64,000 nucleotides of DNA from Erodium maritimum (Eukaryota; Streptophyta; Magnoliopsida; Geraniales; Geraniaceae): the NCBI GenBank assembly GCA_963921825.1, contig OY997594.1, forward strand, positions 59,195,675-59,259,674, read 5' to 3'. Position 1 is the stretch's first letter. Each line of letters opens with the position of its first letter. The position numbers were made by a program, and so were the translations under genes. Positions 12,424 through 26,383 of this stretch are shown piece by piece. Below the pieces are notes generated by a model. The model made no database searches. It was not told where the DNA came from and saw only the letters and a list, made by a program, of their open reading frames with translations.

Positions 12424-12660
12424 TTTATTACTTTATTTTTTTAAAACCAGTTTTATGTTTTATAAAATTTATATTTTATTTTAAAAAATCACTTTATTTT
12501 ATATAAATCAGATTTTTAATATTATAAAATCAGTTTTTTTTATTATTATAAAATCAGTTTCTTTTTTATAAAATCAGTTTATTTTTTATAAAATCAGATT
12601 TTTTATTATAAAATCAGTATATTTATTATAAAATCAGTTTTTTTAATTATAAAGAGTTTT
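12424..12660. repeat. AT-rich subterminal repeat array (left)
   Basis: About ten degenerate copies of a roughly 20-bp unit (tttataaaatcagttttt and variants) lie inside the left TIR of the Pack-type element. The same unit is found inverted in the right arm. Confidence 0.7.
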
Positions 12661-13018
12661 TTTTAATTTCTATTTTCATCATTTGGGTTTAAATCATTTA
12701 GTTTCGTGATTTGGGTTGAATTTCTATTTCTAATATCATTTTTTTTTTGTTCATCATCAAGCTTGTTCTCCATCTTTAGGCATCTGACAAATACCAGGAC
12801 CAAAACCAAATCACACTAAACAGATCCCATATAATCTCATTTTCAAGTCAAAACACCCAAACTGCTGCAACTGAATTAAGAACAAATCATGAAACTAAGC
12901 ATTTATAGAAATCCCAGATCTGATTTAAACCCAAAACCCATATCTGAATTAAGTCATGTACTGCTCACTCCCATCATCGCCTTCCTTTACCCCTCGCCGG
13001 CCGGAGCAAGACAAAACA

Positions 13019-13231
13019 ATGGCGTTCTCTTCGTCCATGTCCTCACCATTTTGCCTCCACACCACCAACCCCAAAACCCACCTCATCCACACCCGATTCT
13101 CCCCCATCCTCGTCCAACCCAGAACCCACACCGTCTCCGCCATCCCTCCCCTCGCGGTCGCCGACGTCGATGGCCCCACTATAGCGGTAATTGGAGGCGG
13201 GTCCGTGACCCAGAGGCGACGCCAGGAATAA
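13019..13231 (+). pseudogene. CHLM: Captured 5' fragment of a CHLM (Mg-protoporphyrin IX methyltransferase) gene
   Basis: CHLM methylates Mg-protoporphyrin IX in chlorophyll synthesis in the plastid. The 70-residue frame starting at 13019 has a Ser/Thr-rich plastid transit peptide (MAFSSSMSSPFCLHTT…) followed by DGPTIAVIGGGSV. Plant CHLM proteins have a matching block (LAVVGGGSVA in Arabidopsis) just before SLTDPERRR. Here GGGSV is followed directly by TQRRRQE and a stop, as if the stretch AALA…SL and one or two bases of the DPERRR codons were deleted. No methyltransferase domain follows. The identification rests on recalled family motifs and could be wrong; the transit-peptide nature is clearer than the gene name. 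From 13232 to 13440 the opposite strand reads like another leader with a hydrophobic start, not identified. Confidence 0.5.
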
Positions 13232-13498
13232 CCGAATTGAGGGGAAATCGAGGAAGAAGGAGTGGCTGGGGTGTGTGACTAGGAAGTAGAAGAAGGGCAG
13301 GGAGAGCAACAGGATGAGCCTCAGGTGGATTGGACTGAAGAGGGAGCGGCAGTGGGAGGGAGTTATGAGAGAGGAAGGGATGGTTAGGGTTTTGATGAAA
13401 AGATGAGGGGTGAGAGAAAGATCAGATAGGTTTTTGATTGTGTGGTTGAAATGAGAGAAGAAGATGAGTGGAGAGAAAAAAAAGGGTTAGAATTATAA

Positions 13499-13790
13499 GA
13501 GATTTTTATAATAAAATATAAATAAAATTGATTTTTTTAAAAATAAAACTGATTTTTTTTAAATAAAAACAGATTTTTATAATAAAATATGATTTTTATA
13601 AATAAAACTGGTTTTTTTTAAAATAAAACTGATTTTTGAAATAAAATATGTTTTTAAAAAATATATATATATTTTGAAATATAAACTGATTTTATAAAAT
13701 AAAAAATTAATATTTTTAAAGAAACTCTATTTTTTATAAAATAATAAATGTTTTTATAAAATAAATAAATAAATAAATAAAAAGAAAATT
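13499..13790. repeat. AT-rich subterminal repeat array (right)
   Basis: This is the inverted counterpart of the left array (motif aaaactgattttt with aataaaat spacers), ending in an AAAT run at 13763-13780. Confidence 0.7.
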
Positions 13791-14009
13791 TGAAATCAAT
13801 GACATATTTTGAAATTTTGACTGTTTGTGAGGTGTATTTTAGACTTTTCATGCATTTTCCATCCAAAATGGATGGAAAGTTGACGACGGGTACTAAAGTG
13901 ACGGAAATTGACATTCTAGGGTACTGAGGTGACGCTAAAAATAGTTAGGGTACTGAATTGACACTAACCCAATAGTTAGGGTACTGAGATGAAAATTGCC
14001 CTTCTTTTT

Positions 14010-14465
14010 TTTCATATATTTATTAGTATTCTTTAATTTTATATTTTAAAAAATAAATATTTATAAATAGATAAAATTTTAAAATTACATAAATTATGAT
14101 ATTATATATTTATTGTTTCAAAAAATTAATATATAAATAAATAAATCTAATTATTTTTTCATGAATAGTGCTGGTGTTCATCCCGACCGGAGGTGGTTGG
14201 GTGACCTTCACTCGTTGTTGAGACGCCGAATTCTTCTATTTAAGCCTTCGATCACCTCGGTGGAGCTACAACACCAAATGATCATCAATAGTCCTTCTTG
14301 CTCCATGTTGAACATCTCTAGAATTAAAATAACTAATCAATAAGATTTTAAAAAGAGTGACTAAAAATTAATGAATAATTCAATAGTTAATGAAAATTAT
14401 TATAATTATAAATTATGAAAAAGAAATACTGAAAAAAATTAGGGTTAAATATTGAAACTTACTCT
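14010..14465. other. AT-rich intergenic sequence
   Basis: No gene or repeat border is seen. A GC-richer island at 14161-14340 contains an open frame of 60 codons without recognisable features. Confidence 0.35.
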
Positions 14466-14881
14466 TAAGTATTGGTCATGGACACTACACTATTCATGTT
14501 TGCACAATCACATATGTCATACGTAAAGTATTGGTCACGCGATTCTGTTAGTGAAAATGGACGGAATATTTCATTCTGTTAGCCATGTGATAGTTAGTTG
14601 AGAGTACAATAACGATTTTGACCTTACTCATATCAACCTTATGACTTTAATGGGAAAATTACCATTTTACCCTTATTTAATGGTAATTTCTCCTATTAAA
14701 GTCATAAGGTTGATATGAGTAAGGTCAAAATCGTTATTGTACTCTCAACTAACTATCACATGGCTAACAAAAATGAAATATTTCGTCCATTTTCACTAAC
14801 AGAATCGCGTGACCAATATTTTACGTATGACATATGTGATTGTGCAAACATGAATAGTGTAGTGTTCGTGACCAATACTTA
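14466..14881. mobile_element. Fold-back MITE, near-perfect 416-bp palindrome
   Basis: The arms 14466-14660 and 14690-14881 are near-perfect inverted copies: taagtattggtcatggacac on the left against its complement ending accaatactta on the right. They share blocks such as caatcacatatgtcatacgt and gagtacaataacgatttt. The loop is about 30 bp (accattttacccttatttaa). Arm length and lack of an ORF fit a MITE. No TSD could be settled. Confidence 0.85.
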
Positions 14882-14959
14882 GTGACACATTTTGATATTG
14901 TTTCATTTTATATATCTTTTACACACATGTTTTTTGAACTTTGGATAATAGATATTATA

Positions 14960-15420
14960 AAAGAGAATCCGAGGAAACAGACCAAAGTAGTCCTGCAATC
15001 CATAATTAAAACCGGAAACATAAATAATATAAGGGCTACATCGTAGGACTATAAGTAAATAACTACTTCTACCAACAATAAACGCAAGAAAAGAACAAAT
15101 GTCAATAAAATCTAAAGTGTGTCTTTAGGGGATAGTTGTAGTAGCGGTCAAGACCACTAATATAGCCATTGAAAAGTGAGATTGAAGGTTTGGTCAACCT
15201 TGAACCATAAAACTGGTTGTGCACTTATGGAATATGCACTCCCCCGAGGATCCAGTTGTCGTCGCGCCCCCTCGGATAACAACGAGGGCCTAAAAAGCAT
15301 GGGAATTCTGGCTCCTAATATGGTAGTAGAATGTTGCGCCTTACTTGGTGGAATCAATGTCACCCTACAACCGGTGAGAATTATAGCTTTATGTCCTGGG
15401 CCAATCTTTTCATATATGAC
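14960..15420 (-). mobile_element. LINE 3' fragment related to the 57335-58653 element
   Basis: The stretch 15215-15390 is similar to 57660-57830 in the same orientation. Shared blocks are ccccctcgga…gagggcct, gaatgttgcgcc/gaatgtcgcgcc and tacttggtggaatc. The 57-kb copy lies in the 3' part of a minus-strand retroposon, so this is read as a decayed 3' fragment of that family. Its borders are approximate. Confidence 0.5.
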
Positions 15421-15934
15421 ATTATCATTTATTAATACACTGACACTTTCATTATCATTTTGTTAAATGTTAATTGTGTGAATAATAAACTCTTTCTAAG
15501 ATCATCAAGTATGTAACTTGATAGTAAAACTAGTCCTATCAATATACTAAGACTAATATGATGTTGACTGATGATCATGTTTTACTGATCATGTATATAT
15601 GAAATGAAGTCAAATCATGAATACTATTTGGTCAAATAGTATTGGATAACCCAATGTGAGAATACTACATAGGAATTGTCATGAGTATTTCTCAGTACCG
15701 TAATATGGATGAAGTCTTTTGACCTTGTAGTCATCATGGATTTCTACATATGTGGTTTTGTATCTTGACACAATTAAAAGTTGTCTTTAACCGGACGATA
15801 ATAAAGATTGTTGTTGGTTACATAATCATCTATGTGACTAATTGATAAGGGATTTGTCTATCATGTAAATATGAGATCGATATTGTTGGGCCCCTTGATA
15901 AATGAGACTGTGGAAAAGCATAGTCATGCGAATC
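15421..15934. other. Unassigned sequence, perhaps decayed retroelement
   Basis: No gene was found. It includes a small perfect hairpin (actatttggtcaaatagt, 15622-15639). Composition and context suggest it belongs with the LTR-like remnant to the right, but there is no coding domain to prove it. Confidence 0.3.
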
Positions 15935-16111
15935 CAGGGGCAGAGCTACATGGTGCTCGGGGGGGGGGGGGGGGGGGGGGCACGTGCCCCCCTCAAATTT
16001 TTTTTTGAAATTTTTTTGTATGTTTTTTGATTTTTTTTCAAAAATATCACTTAATTCTTTCTAAATTCGTAGTTGTGCCCCCCCTTACTGAAAAAGCTAG
16101 CTCCGCCACTG
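15935..16111. mobile_element. hAT-type MITE with 8-bp TSD and a 22-G run
   Basis: A 177-bp element starts CAGGGGCAGAGCTA and ends TAGCTCCGCCACTG, the usual hAT MITE termini. It is flanked by perfect 8-bp TSDs tgcgaatc (15927-15934 and 16112-16119). It holds an uninterrupted run of 22 G at 15959-15980 followed by cacgtgcccccc. Confidence 0.9.
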
Positions 16112-16361
16112 TGCGAATCGATAATTAGTTACCACTCGCAATCTACATAGGATCAAGAAACTAAAAACACATTGTATCCAATGTGTTTTTTATTTGAAAG
16201 AAAAAATAAAACTATGCCTTGGCCACATGAAATATAAATATGAAGTAATAATAGCATGACACTTTGAGTTCGATACAATATACAATATTGATTCCCTATA
16301 ATGTTTTTTAGAACATTAGATTATGTATCGAAAGAGTAGTATGCGTTAGGGGGCATCCCAA

Positions 16362-16965
16362 TGTTGAGAACATAGATTAAATAAATGTGACTTTATATCA
16401 TGTATTTATTTTCATATTCGAATTTAATATATTTGAACCTTAAAAATAAAACATATACATATTCATATTTATTTATTTTTAAAATTCAATTAAAAAAATT
16501 TGAATTTTAGAAATTCAAAGTAGTTTTATTTTTAATTCCACTCTCTCCTAAAGTATCTTCACTTAGTTGATATTTTGTAACCCACTTGGGATTACGAAAT
16601 TGGAAGTGTTGCTACGTTTTTGGAGTCTATTGAGTTGTGAAAAACAGTGAAAGAATAGAGAGAAAAATCAGAGAAAGAGAAAGAAGAAAAATGTCATTTT
16701 TGTGCTAGCACACACTTTCGTTTTGGGAGCCATTGTTGGTGTGGATACTTGCAGAGGACGGATTCCTTGAAGACGTGTCAACCTCAACAAGTAGAAGCAT
16801 TCTGTCAATCCTCGTCTCGAACCAGGCTCGAAATTACAAGAGGTAATAATCTATATTTTTCGTTGTGTTAGTTTACTCGGAATTACATGGTTCCTAAGGA
16901 TTTTCTAAGTTCTTTCTTTATTTCTGCTGCGTTTTGACCCAAGAATCCTTCAGGATATTAGAGCC
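16362..16965 (+). repeat. Probable decayed LTR followed by a tRNA-Met primer-binding site
   Basis: An LTR-like stretch starts TGTTGAGAAC at 16362 and ends …TCCTTCA at 16952. It is directly followed by ggatattagagcc (16953-16965), a variant of the plant PBS tggtatcagagcc complementary to initiator tRNA-Met. Just left of the start lies a purine-rich run (ttaggggg, 16346-16353) that could be a polypurine tract. No second LTR or coding domain is seen nearby. The stretches 16120-16361 and 16966-17390 are AT-rich with no gene and may be internal remnants. Confidence 0.4.
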
Positions 16966-17399
16966 TCTTGTTATTCGTTTAAACTGATCGTACATGATTG
17001 TTTGATGTATGATAATTCGAATTTAAAAGCATTATGATAATACATGTATGTTTGATGCATGTGGGTTAAATATGTTCTCTGCTATTGAGTTGTAAGTTTG
17101 AAGGTCGAATCTGCATAATTCAACATGTATGATAATGATATTATATAACATGTGTTACAATTATGAACCGTGATTACGGAGATTAATTCTGATGGGTTTT
17201 ACAGTTTTGAACTATGTAGTAATTTGTTATGAACAGATGGTTTAATTCACAATGTGATTGCGATTTTTTTAAAGGGGATGATGGTTGTTCAATCTGTTTT
17301 AAAACATATTCTAATGTCATGTAATTCAATGGTTTAATTGATTCTAATGAGGAATTTTCTCGGTAATTCAAATGCCTTAGTGAGAAAAATATCTAGACC

Positions 17400-19100
17400 C
17401 ACTGATCGGTCAGAGGGACCACCGCTTGGGGCGTTTCTCCCGCAGACCCCTCATTGGCCCCTATGTTTCTCAATGAAGGAAGCGAGGGTGATAGCTAACC
17501 TTCACAAGTTTCCCTGTTGCCCCATCTGAATCTATCAACCCTTGGGATTTGGCCCCTACAAATTACCAAGAACTTGCCTCTACCCGAGACCCGAGAGATA
17601 CCTTATCACTATCATCTACATTCCTTGGATGTTCCATTTCTTTCCCCTCCCTCTCTGGTCCGTTTGGGCAGGACATCACGAGGTCATTGAGAATCGAAAT
17701 AGTTCCTTTCCTCTCTTGTGCTCATCATTTTCCTTTGGGGAATGGTCTTCATTACCATGATAGAATATGTCCTCTCCCATGGTGTAGAGGATGAGCTGGC
17801 ACAATCATACTTAACGAGACATGTCTTTTCCTGAACCACTAGACCCTCGACCACTGCGTCCACTTTGCCTTTATGGTCCACCGCAATTCTTTGGGATTAG
17901 GGTCCCAGAGGCCCACCAGGTCACGGGCCTGCAACCTCCCATTATTCCCCACTAGAGGCCAAAGATACCCAACTCCTCTATCTCATTTCGGCCTTGGCTG
18001 TTCTCTCTCAAATCAACACGTTGTCCAACTACCTCAGGGTTCCACAACGACTTTAATTGACAGTCTCGCAATTTCGGTCTTCACCATGCAGTCTTTGGCC
18101 ATATGACCTACATAATCTATTCGAAATAATGGTCGGGAAAGAATTCATAAGTGATAACAATAAATAAGTACCTCAGATTCCGACACTCGGAACCAAATCT
18201 AACGTTGGAGCGATAGATGGACATCGAGTCGTACCCAAATGTGGATGAAATATCCTCAACACATTTTTTCTGCATAATCATCCATTTCCATGCATGTACC
18301 TAAGGCGCCCGTCGCCTGGAAGCGCACTCCTCTGTTCCGAGCTCCGACCGGAAAGTTAGTGACTCGCATCCATACCGATAAATGAGTAAATGATATGTCT
18401 CGGGGACGCATAAATGATTGAAGGTCTGCCAACAACAGCAATGACCATCGAAACACCCACTGCTTGTCGGCCAGCACCTAAGCCCTCTCTTTCGTTGTCC
18501 AGAAGAAGAAACCGACTCCTTCACGATGTTCGGAAGCTTCCACAATTTGGCCAGCCAGTCGCTAAGGGATTTCTTGGTGAAAAATTATGGGACGTCATGA
18601 CCCGCCTCGGCAATGCATACACCAAATTCAGCCCCTACCCGCATATTCATAAGCCACCCATTTGGTTACCCTAGTCCTTCGATCCCTCTAAAGGCTCCCC
18701 GGACCTCTCTTCTTCCGTTGTAGGTCACCTCCCACCGGCTACCTTGTCCCGCTCCGACTCATGGCGTTGAAGGGACCTCGACGATGGAGAAATCCGTCGA
18801 GGCTCATGTTGCCCATACATGTCCATCTCGGAGCCGCCTGTGTCATTTTTGGGAATACCTGGCGCGAGGGATATGTCGGAGGTGGTGAAACCAACCGAGC
18901 CGTCACGATGTGTTGGTCGGCCCACCCCTCTCCCTCCGAACTGTCTGTCAAGGTCGGGGACCGATCCTCGGAACCCACTTCCGTGCAGGACCAGAGCCGC
19001 CGCCACCCACCCGAGCCTATCAAGGACCCACTCGTCTTGCCACCTTCATCGCCTCCATGAAATCTCCTTGTGTCACTTCCATTTGTTATAAATCCTAATT
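17400..19100 (-). pseudogene. Decayed LINE ORF1 (DUF4283 and zinc-knuckle protein)
   Basis: On the minus strand this reads as a broken ORF1 of a plant L1 element, the RNA-binding protein of the LINE particle. Pieces in order: a Gly/Ser-rich start near 19023-18725; the DUF4283-type core at about 18470-18200, with VWMRVTNFPVGARN, GTCMEMDDYAEKMC and then HIWVRLDVHLSLQR after a stop; and a zinc-knuckle remnant at 18074-18125 reading VGHMAKDC. Several stops and frameshifts separate them. The region 17400-17900 on the same strand is probably the ORF1 tail or 3' part. No ORF2 was seen and no TSD was found, so the borders are approximate. Confidence 0.65.
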
Positions 19101-19320
19101 CGCTTTCTACTGAAAAGAGAAAGACCCAGACGAGCTGAGTTTTTTTATGTACTTTTCTACTGCATCAAAGATCAATCTTACTAATTGAACTTGATCTACT
19201 TTTTATCTTTTGTTTATATTTTTTAAAATTTTCCGATCAAGTTACGTTTTAACACTGTTTTCACATATGCATATACAATATTTAAACTTGATATCTTGAT
19301 AATAGAGGGAAGATCATGTT

Positions 19321-19480
19321 TTTTTTTATCAGCAGCTTTTTTTATATAAACCAAGCCTTTAAAATAAAGGACAAGGTGAAGGACAGTGCCCTCAAAAACC
19401 AATACAACCAAAAACATCTTCGAAGAAACCTCAACTACAATCAAACCTAACCGTTAGAAGCTAACAGGTCTACGATCAAT
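19321..19480 (-). mobile_element. Short 5'-truncated retroposon, tail class TTGCTGATAAAA
   Basis: On the minus strand it ends GCTGCTGATAAAAAAAA. It is flanked by 14-bp TSDs with one mismatch (gggaagatcatgtt at 19307-19320 and gggaagatcaagtt at 19481-19494). It is only 160 bp, T/G-rich on the sense strand, and belongs to the tail family of 2221-3658. Confidence 0.75.
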
Positions 19481-19691
19481 GGGAAGATCAAGTTGAGAAT
19501 ATCTGTGAGCACATCCCTGATCCGAATAATGATAACGGTCACCCAAGAGAAAGTTAAATAGCACCAATTACATAATACGTAATCATCAATTAACAAACAC
19601 AGATATTACATCCCTCGTACCAAGAATAAAATTAAAAGTAATAATTATTTCCCACACAAACACTCAAAAACAATACACTCAACGGTATAAT

Positions 19692-19889
19692 TTAGTGCAA
19701 AACAAGAGCAATAGCAGAGAGAAGCACAGAGGAACAGATCAAAAGCCCAGAAAGAGGCAGAGCAGAAGCAGCAGCTCCAGTGTCCATCAATGGTGTAGGT
19801 GCCATGCTCAGCTCCTGTGCCGCTATTCTTGAACCCATTATCAAGCACAACAACGCCGCCACCAACAACTCAACTGCAAAACAAGCCAT
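19692..19889 (-). CDS. Arabinogalactan peptide (AG-peptide), GPI-anchored
   Basis: This encodes a 65-residue precursor. Residues 1-24 are a signal peptide (MACFAVELLVAALLCLIMGS…AA), with mature Gln25. The short core MAPTP (29-33) supplies AP/TP hydroxyproline sites, and the hydrophobic tail (about 45-65, ending SAIALVLH) is a GPI-anchor signal. The spacing AQE-x-MAP and the tail SSVLLSAIALVLH parallel the gene at 11231-11419 (SSLLLSAVALLRH), which suggests tandem duplicates now separated by about 8 kb of transposons. A TATA box lies about 90 bp upstream. The gene is intronless. The core is shorter and has fewer Pro than usual AG-peptides. Confidence 0.85.
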   Translation of the reverse strand: MACFAVELLVAALLCLIMGSRIAAQELSMAPTPLMDTGAAASALPLSGLLICSSVLLSAIALVLH

Positions 19890-19978
19890 GCTGTGATAAA
19901 AAGAGAGTGGGGACTAGGTAGGCTGTTTGGCTCCTGAGAAAATGTTGGGTTTGTGGAGAGAAAGAGCAAGAAACTGAG

Positions 19979-19984
19979 TATATA
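19979..19984 (-). promoter_or_regulatory. TATA box of the second AG-peptide gene
   Basis: TATATA lies 90 bp upstream of the ATG at 19889, followed on the sense strand by a CT-rich leader. Confidence 0.55.
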
Positions 19985-19989
19985 TAGAG

Positions 19990-20527
19990 AGAGTTGTGTA
20001 TGAACATGTGTGAAATGGGTGATCAAGTAATGCCTTGTGGGGCAAGAATGGTCGTTACAATGTGACAAGCCATCTATCTCCCTCTATGTATTGCCAAATA
20101 AGTAACATCTTCTTCATGTAATATTCGAATAATTAAACATTTAATTAGTGCATAATCTTTCATGATTAAGGAATTGCCATCTCACCTTGTTGTTGATGTA
20201 TTAAGATCCGCTGTCGATATTCACACTCAATTTCTTAGGTGGGAACTCCCTTTGGCCAACTTAGGTATATGGATCTTTCTTAATCTTGAATTTATTTGCT
20301 CTTATTGCCAAAACTAGGTTAAGTAACAGGAAATCCATGTTCCCTGAAACATATTTAAAATACAATGTACACCTAAAAATACATTAATTATATATACATA
20401 TATCTAAGAAAGAGAGAGAGCCCAAACACAATCTGATTGAGGACCTTAAACCCTTATTTGATTTCAACCATTTTCTCAATACATTCTTACCTAATTTTGA
20501 TCCTTATTTTGATAGTTGGTGGATCAA
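19990..20527. other. Intergenic, upstream of the second AG-peptide gene
   Basis: AT-rich sequence with no gene or repeat border. A GA run lies at 20410-20419. Confidence 0.35.
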
Positions 20528-20536
20528 TTATAATAT

Positions 20537-21012
20537 GGGATAATTGCTTTTTGTATCCCTTTTCTATTGGCAACGTACTTTTAGTACCCTTATGTTTGGT
20601 AAGGTTCAAAAACCACCCCTACGTTTTGGTAACTTGCAACCGTGAGAAAAAACTAACAGAAGGACTTGAAATGACAAATATACCCTTCCATATTCAAATT
20701 TATGTTTACTCATCAATTGAAAGACTATTTTACCCTTATTAACTTTTTAATTAATATTTTTTTACATCATTAATTACTTAAGGGTAATTAACTCATATAG
20801 AATGAGTGGCTGAGAGAGGAAGGGCAAAATCGAAATAACTTTTTTTTTATAAGTCACATGGTAACATGTGAAGGACGGAATGGAATATTCCGTCCGTTTT
20901 TCCTCACAGTTGCAAGTTACCAAAACGTAAGGGTTGTTTTTGAACGTTACCAAACATAAGGGTATTAAAGGTAAGTTACCAATAGAAAAGAGTTACAAAA
21001 AGAAATTATCCC
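20537..21012. mobile_element. MULE-like MITE with perfect 9-bp TSD
   Basis: A 476-bp element has TIRs of about 110 bp. The left starts gggataattgctttttgta; the right is its complement, ending tacaaaaagaaattatccc. The 9-bp TSDs ttataatat (20528-20536 and 21013-21021) are exact. No transposase is present. It lies between the divergent AG-peptide (minus) and AGP (plus) genes, about 280 bp before the AGP start. Confidence 0.92.
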
Positions 21013-21294
21013 TTATAATATTTATATTTGAACAGAGCTTTATATGGAATGTACGCAAGGAAAAACTAACTATCCCAAAAATCAAGCAGAACCAAACATC
21101 CCAAACCACCAGAATGCTAAAAATAGGAGGCTGTGAGACAAAAATAAGCAGCAAAGGTCACCATAAAAGGTCTCCAAGACCATCCACAATACTCAGGCCA
21201 GAGACACAGAGAGTTCTAGGTGATAAATAAAAGAAGAGGAAGAAAACAAATAAAGAGTTTATTTTCTTCATCTTCTTTTTAAAAACCTATCATT

Positions 21295-21582
21295 ATGAAC
21301 ATGAACATGAAGATCTCCTGTGCTGTCCTCTTCCTCGCTGCCTACATGAGCTTAGCTTTGGCTGCTGCTGATGATGTCATGGCCCCGGCGTCCTCCCCTA
21401 ATGTCATGTCCCCTGACGCCGCCTCAGCCCTTGGCATGGCCCCTGGCCCTGACGCTGCCTCAGCCCTCGGCATGGCTCCTGGCCCTGGTGGCGCCTCCTC
21501 CTCTGCACCTGTTTCCATGCCTGTTGTTGGCGTCTTCCTTGTCGTCTTCCTTGTCTCCTTCCTATGCATGTTTATGCATTAA
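21295..21582 (+). CDS. Short arabinogalactan protein with duplicated glycomodule
   Basis: This encodes a 95-residue cell-surface proteoglycan precursor. A signal peptide covers residues 1-24 (MNMNMKISCAVLFLAAYMSL…). The core (25-75) is rich in Ala, Ser, Pro and Met and contains a tandem repeat of DAASALGMAPGP, giving AP, SP and GP motifs for Hyp-linked arabinogalactan. The C-terminal 20 residues are hydrophobic (VVGVFLVVFLVSFLCMFMH) and fit a GPI-anchor signal. Three in-frame Met codons open the frame; 21295 is the first, 21307 (MKISC) is equally possible. A TATA-like gataaataaaag lies about 70 bp upstream, and AATAAA at 21729-21734 could be its poly(A) signal. It is divergent from the AG-peptide at 19692 and differs in layout, so a recent duplicate of that gene is unlikely. 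Confidence 0.85.
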   Translation: MNMNMKISCAVLFLAAYMSLALAAADDVMAPASSPNVMSPDAASALGMAPGPDAASALGMAPGPGGASSSAPVSMPVVGVFLVVFLVSFLCMFMH

Positions 21583-22014
21583 GCTGAGACAAAGAGGAAA
21601 GCTATTTTACATGATTCAAAATGGAGCAAAGATTGACTAATGATCTCTTACCCCTCTACCTATTTGTATTTCTTTCTCCTCTTGATCTCGTTCATGTTTT
21701 CATGTAAGATCTCGTCGACTTTCATTGCAATAAAAAAAAACTTTTTTTCTACTGAAGAATCAATCTTGGAAAGCTAATCATATCTTCACTGATATGATGA
21801 TATATGGGTTGCAGGCAATTTTCATAAATAGGTTCAAATGGAACTATAAATTACAGAAGAAAACAAGGTCACTCTTTTTCCACTGAAGGGAACAAAACAA
21901 ATTGATAAGAATCTGCATATTGCATGTTTCATCACCATGTCTCTAATCTACATTCAAACAACACACAAATACTTGCGAGCCAACACGAGTAAGTACAGTT
22001 TCTTACGTGGGAAG
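21583..22014. other. 3' region shared by the AGP and NEK5 genes
   Basis: Convergent 3' ends of the AGP (plus) and NEK5 (minus) genes. No other gene is seen. AATAAA near 21729 serves the plus strand. Confidence 0.4.
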
Positions 22015-25829
<3,815 letters not shown>

Positions 25830-26340
25830 GACTTCAGCCAATTTGCCTCCAGAAGCAAGAAACACAGCTTCAGCAATCGACCCAGTTGCTATATCAGTTG
25901 AATTTGGATCCACTATAGATGTAAAGCAAAAAAAAAACAGACTTTCTGGAAATTTCTGAGAAAAGCACAGAAGCAGCCCAATACCCACAAAGGAAATGGA
26001 TTTAAGAGTGACAGAAAAGGCAGGTATCAGTTAATCTGTAGGTTGTGGAGGATGGATGAAGGAGAAGAAGCATAAATGTTGTTCCAGAGGATGAGTCAGA
26101 GAGTAATGAAGCTCCAAAGAGGAGCAAATTAAAAAGAGGGGCGTGTAGGTAAGAGGAAGTAAAGTTGAATAAAGTCACATTCCACAATTATAGTTTTATA
26201 CCATGACCATGAGAGAGAAAAGAGTTGAAAGGAGAAGGAGGACGAGATGAATTGAAGGGACAAAATTGTTTACAAGGAAAATTGACAAGCTAACCAAAAG
26301 TAGTATGGAAGAAGAGAGAGGCCCAAGAACAAGGACTTAC

Positions 26341-26383
26341 GGAGAGGTGTACCAGACTTAATCAGAAGTTGATTATCTACCAT
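26341..26383 (-). CDS. NEK5: Possible upstream first coding exon of NEK5
   Basis: An ATG at 26383 opens a 14-codon frame (MVDNQLLIKSGTPL) ending at a good donor (cc|gtaagtcc). Joined to an acceptor at 25913 (…ctatag|tggatcc), the frame stays open through DPNSTDIATGSIAEAVFLAS into METDNG at 25829, adding 42 residues. Without it the same bases would be 5' UTR. The open frame across the splice supports coding, but the known family N-terminus starts at METDNG-like residues, so the status is unsettled. Confidence 0.4.

Larger units (their letters stand above)
12195..14001. mobile_element. Pack-type TIR transposon carrying host gene fragments
   Basis: Long terminal inverted repeats start at 12195 (ggacaattttcatctca) and end at 14001 (its complement, starting gggcaattttcatctcag). 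They hold the mirrored phrases tcagtaccctaactattt and gtcactttagtacc. An 8-bp direct repeat, ttcttttt, flanks the element (12187-12194 and 14002-14009), though its low complexity weakens it as a TSD. Inside the TIRs are AT-rich arrays in opposite orientation (motif ataaaatcagttttt at 12424-12660, complement at 13499-13790). The centre (about 12770-13440) is GC-richer, with the look of host exon or leader sequence, including a CHLM-like start. No transposase is present, so it is non-autonomous. The arrangement fits a Pack-MULE or a hAT-like pack element; 8 bp would favour hAT, 9 bp MULE. Confidence 0.75.

Noticed and set aside
12889-13278. 129-codon open frame in the Pack-type element
   Set aside because: His/Pro-rich product in a different frame from the transit-peptide reading; no start context or domain.
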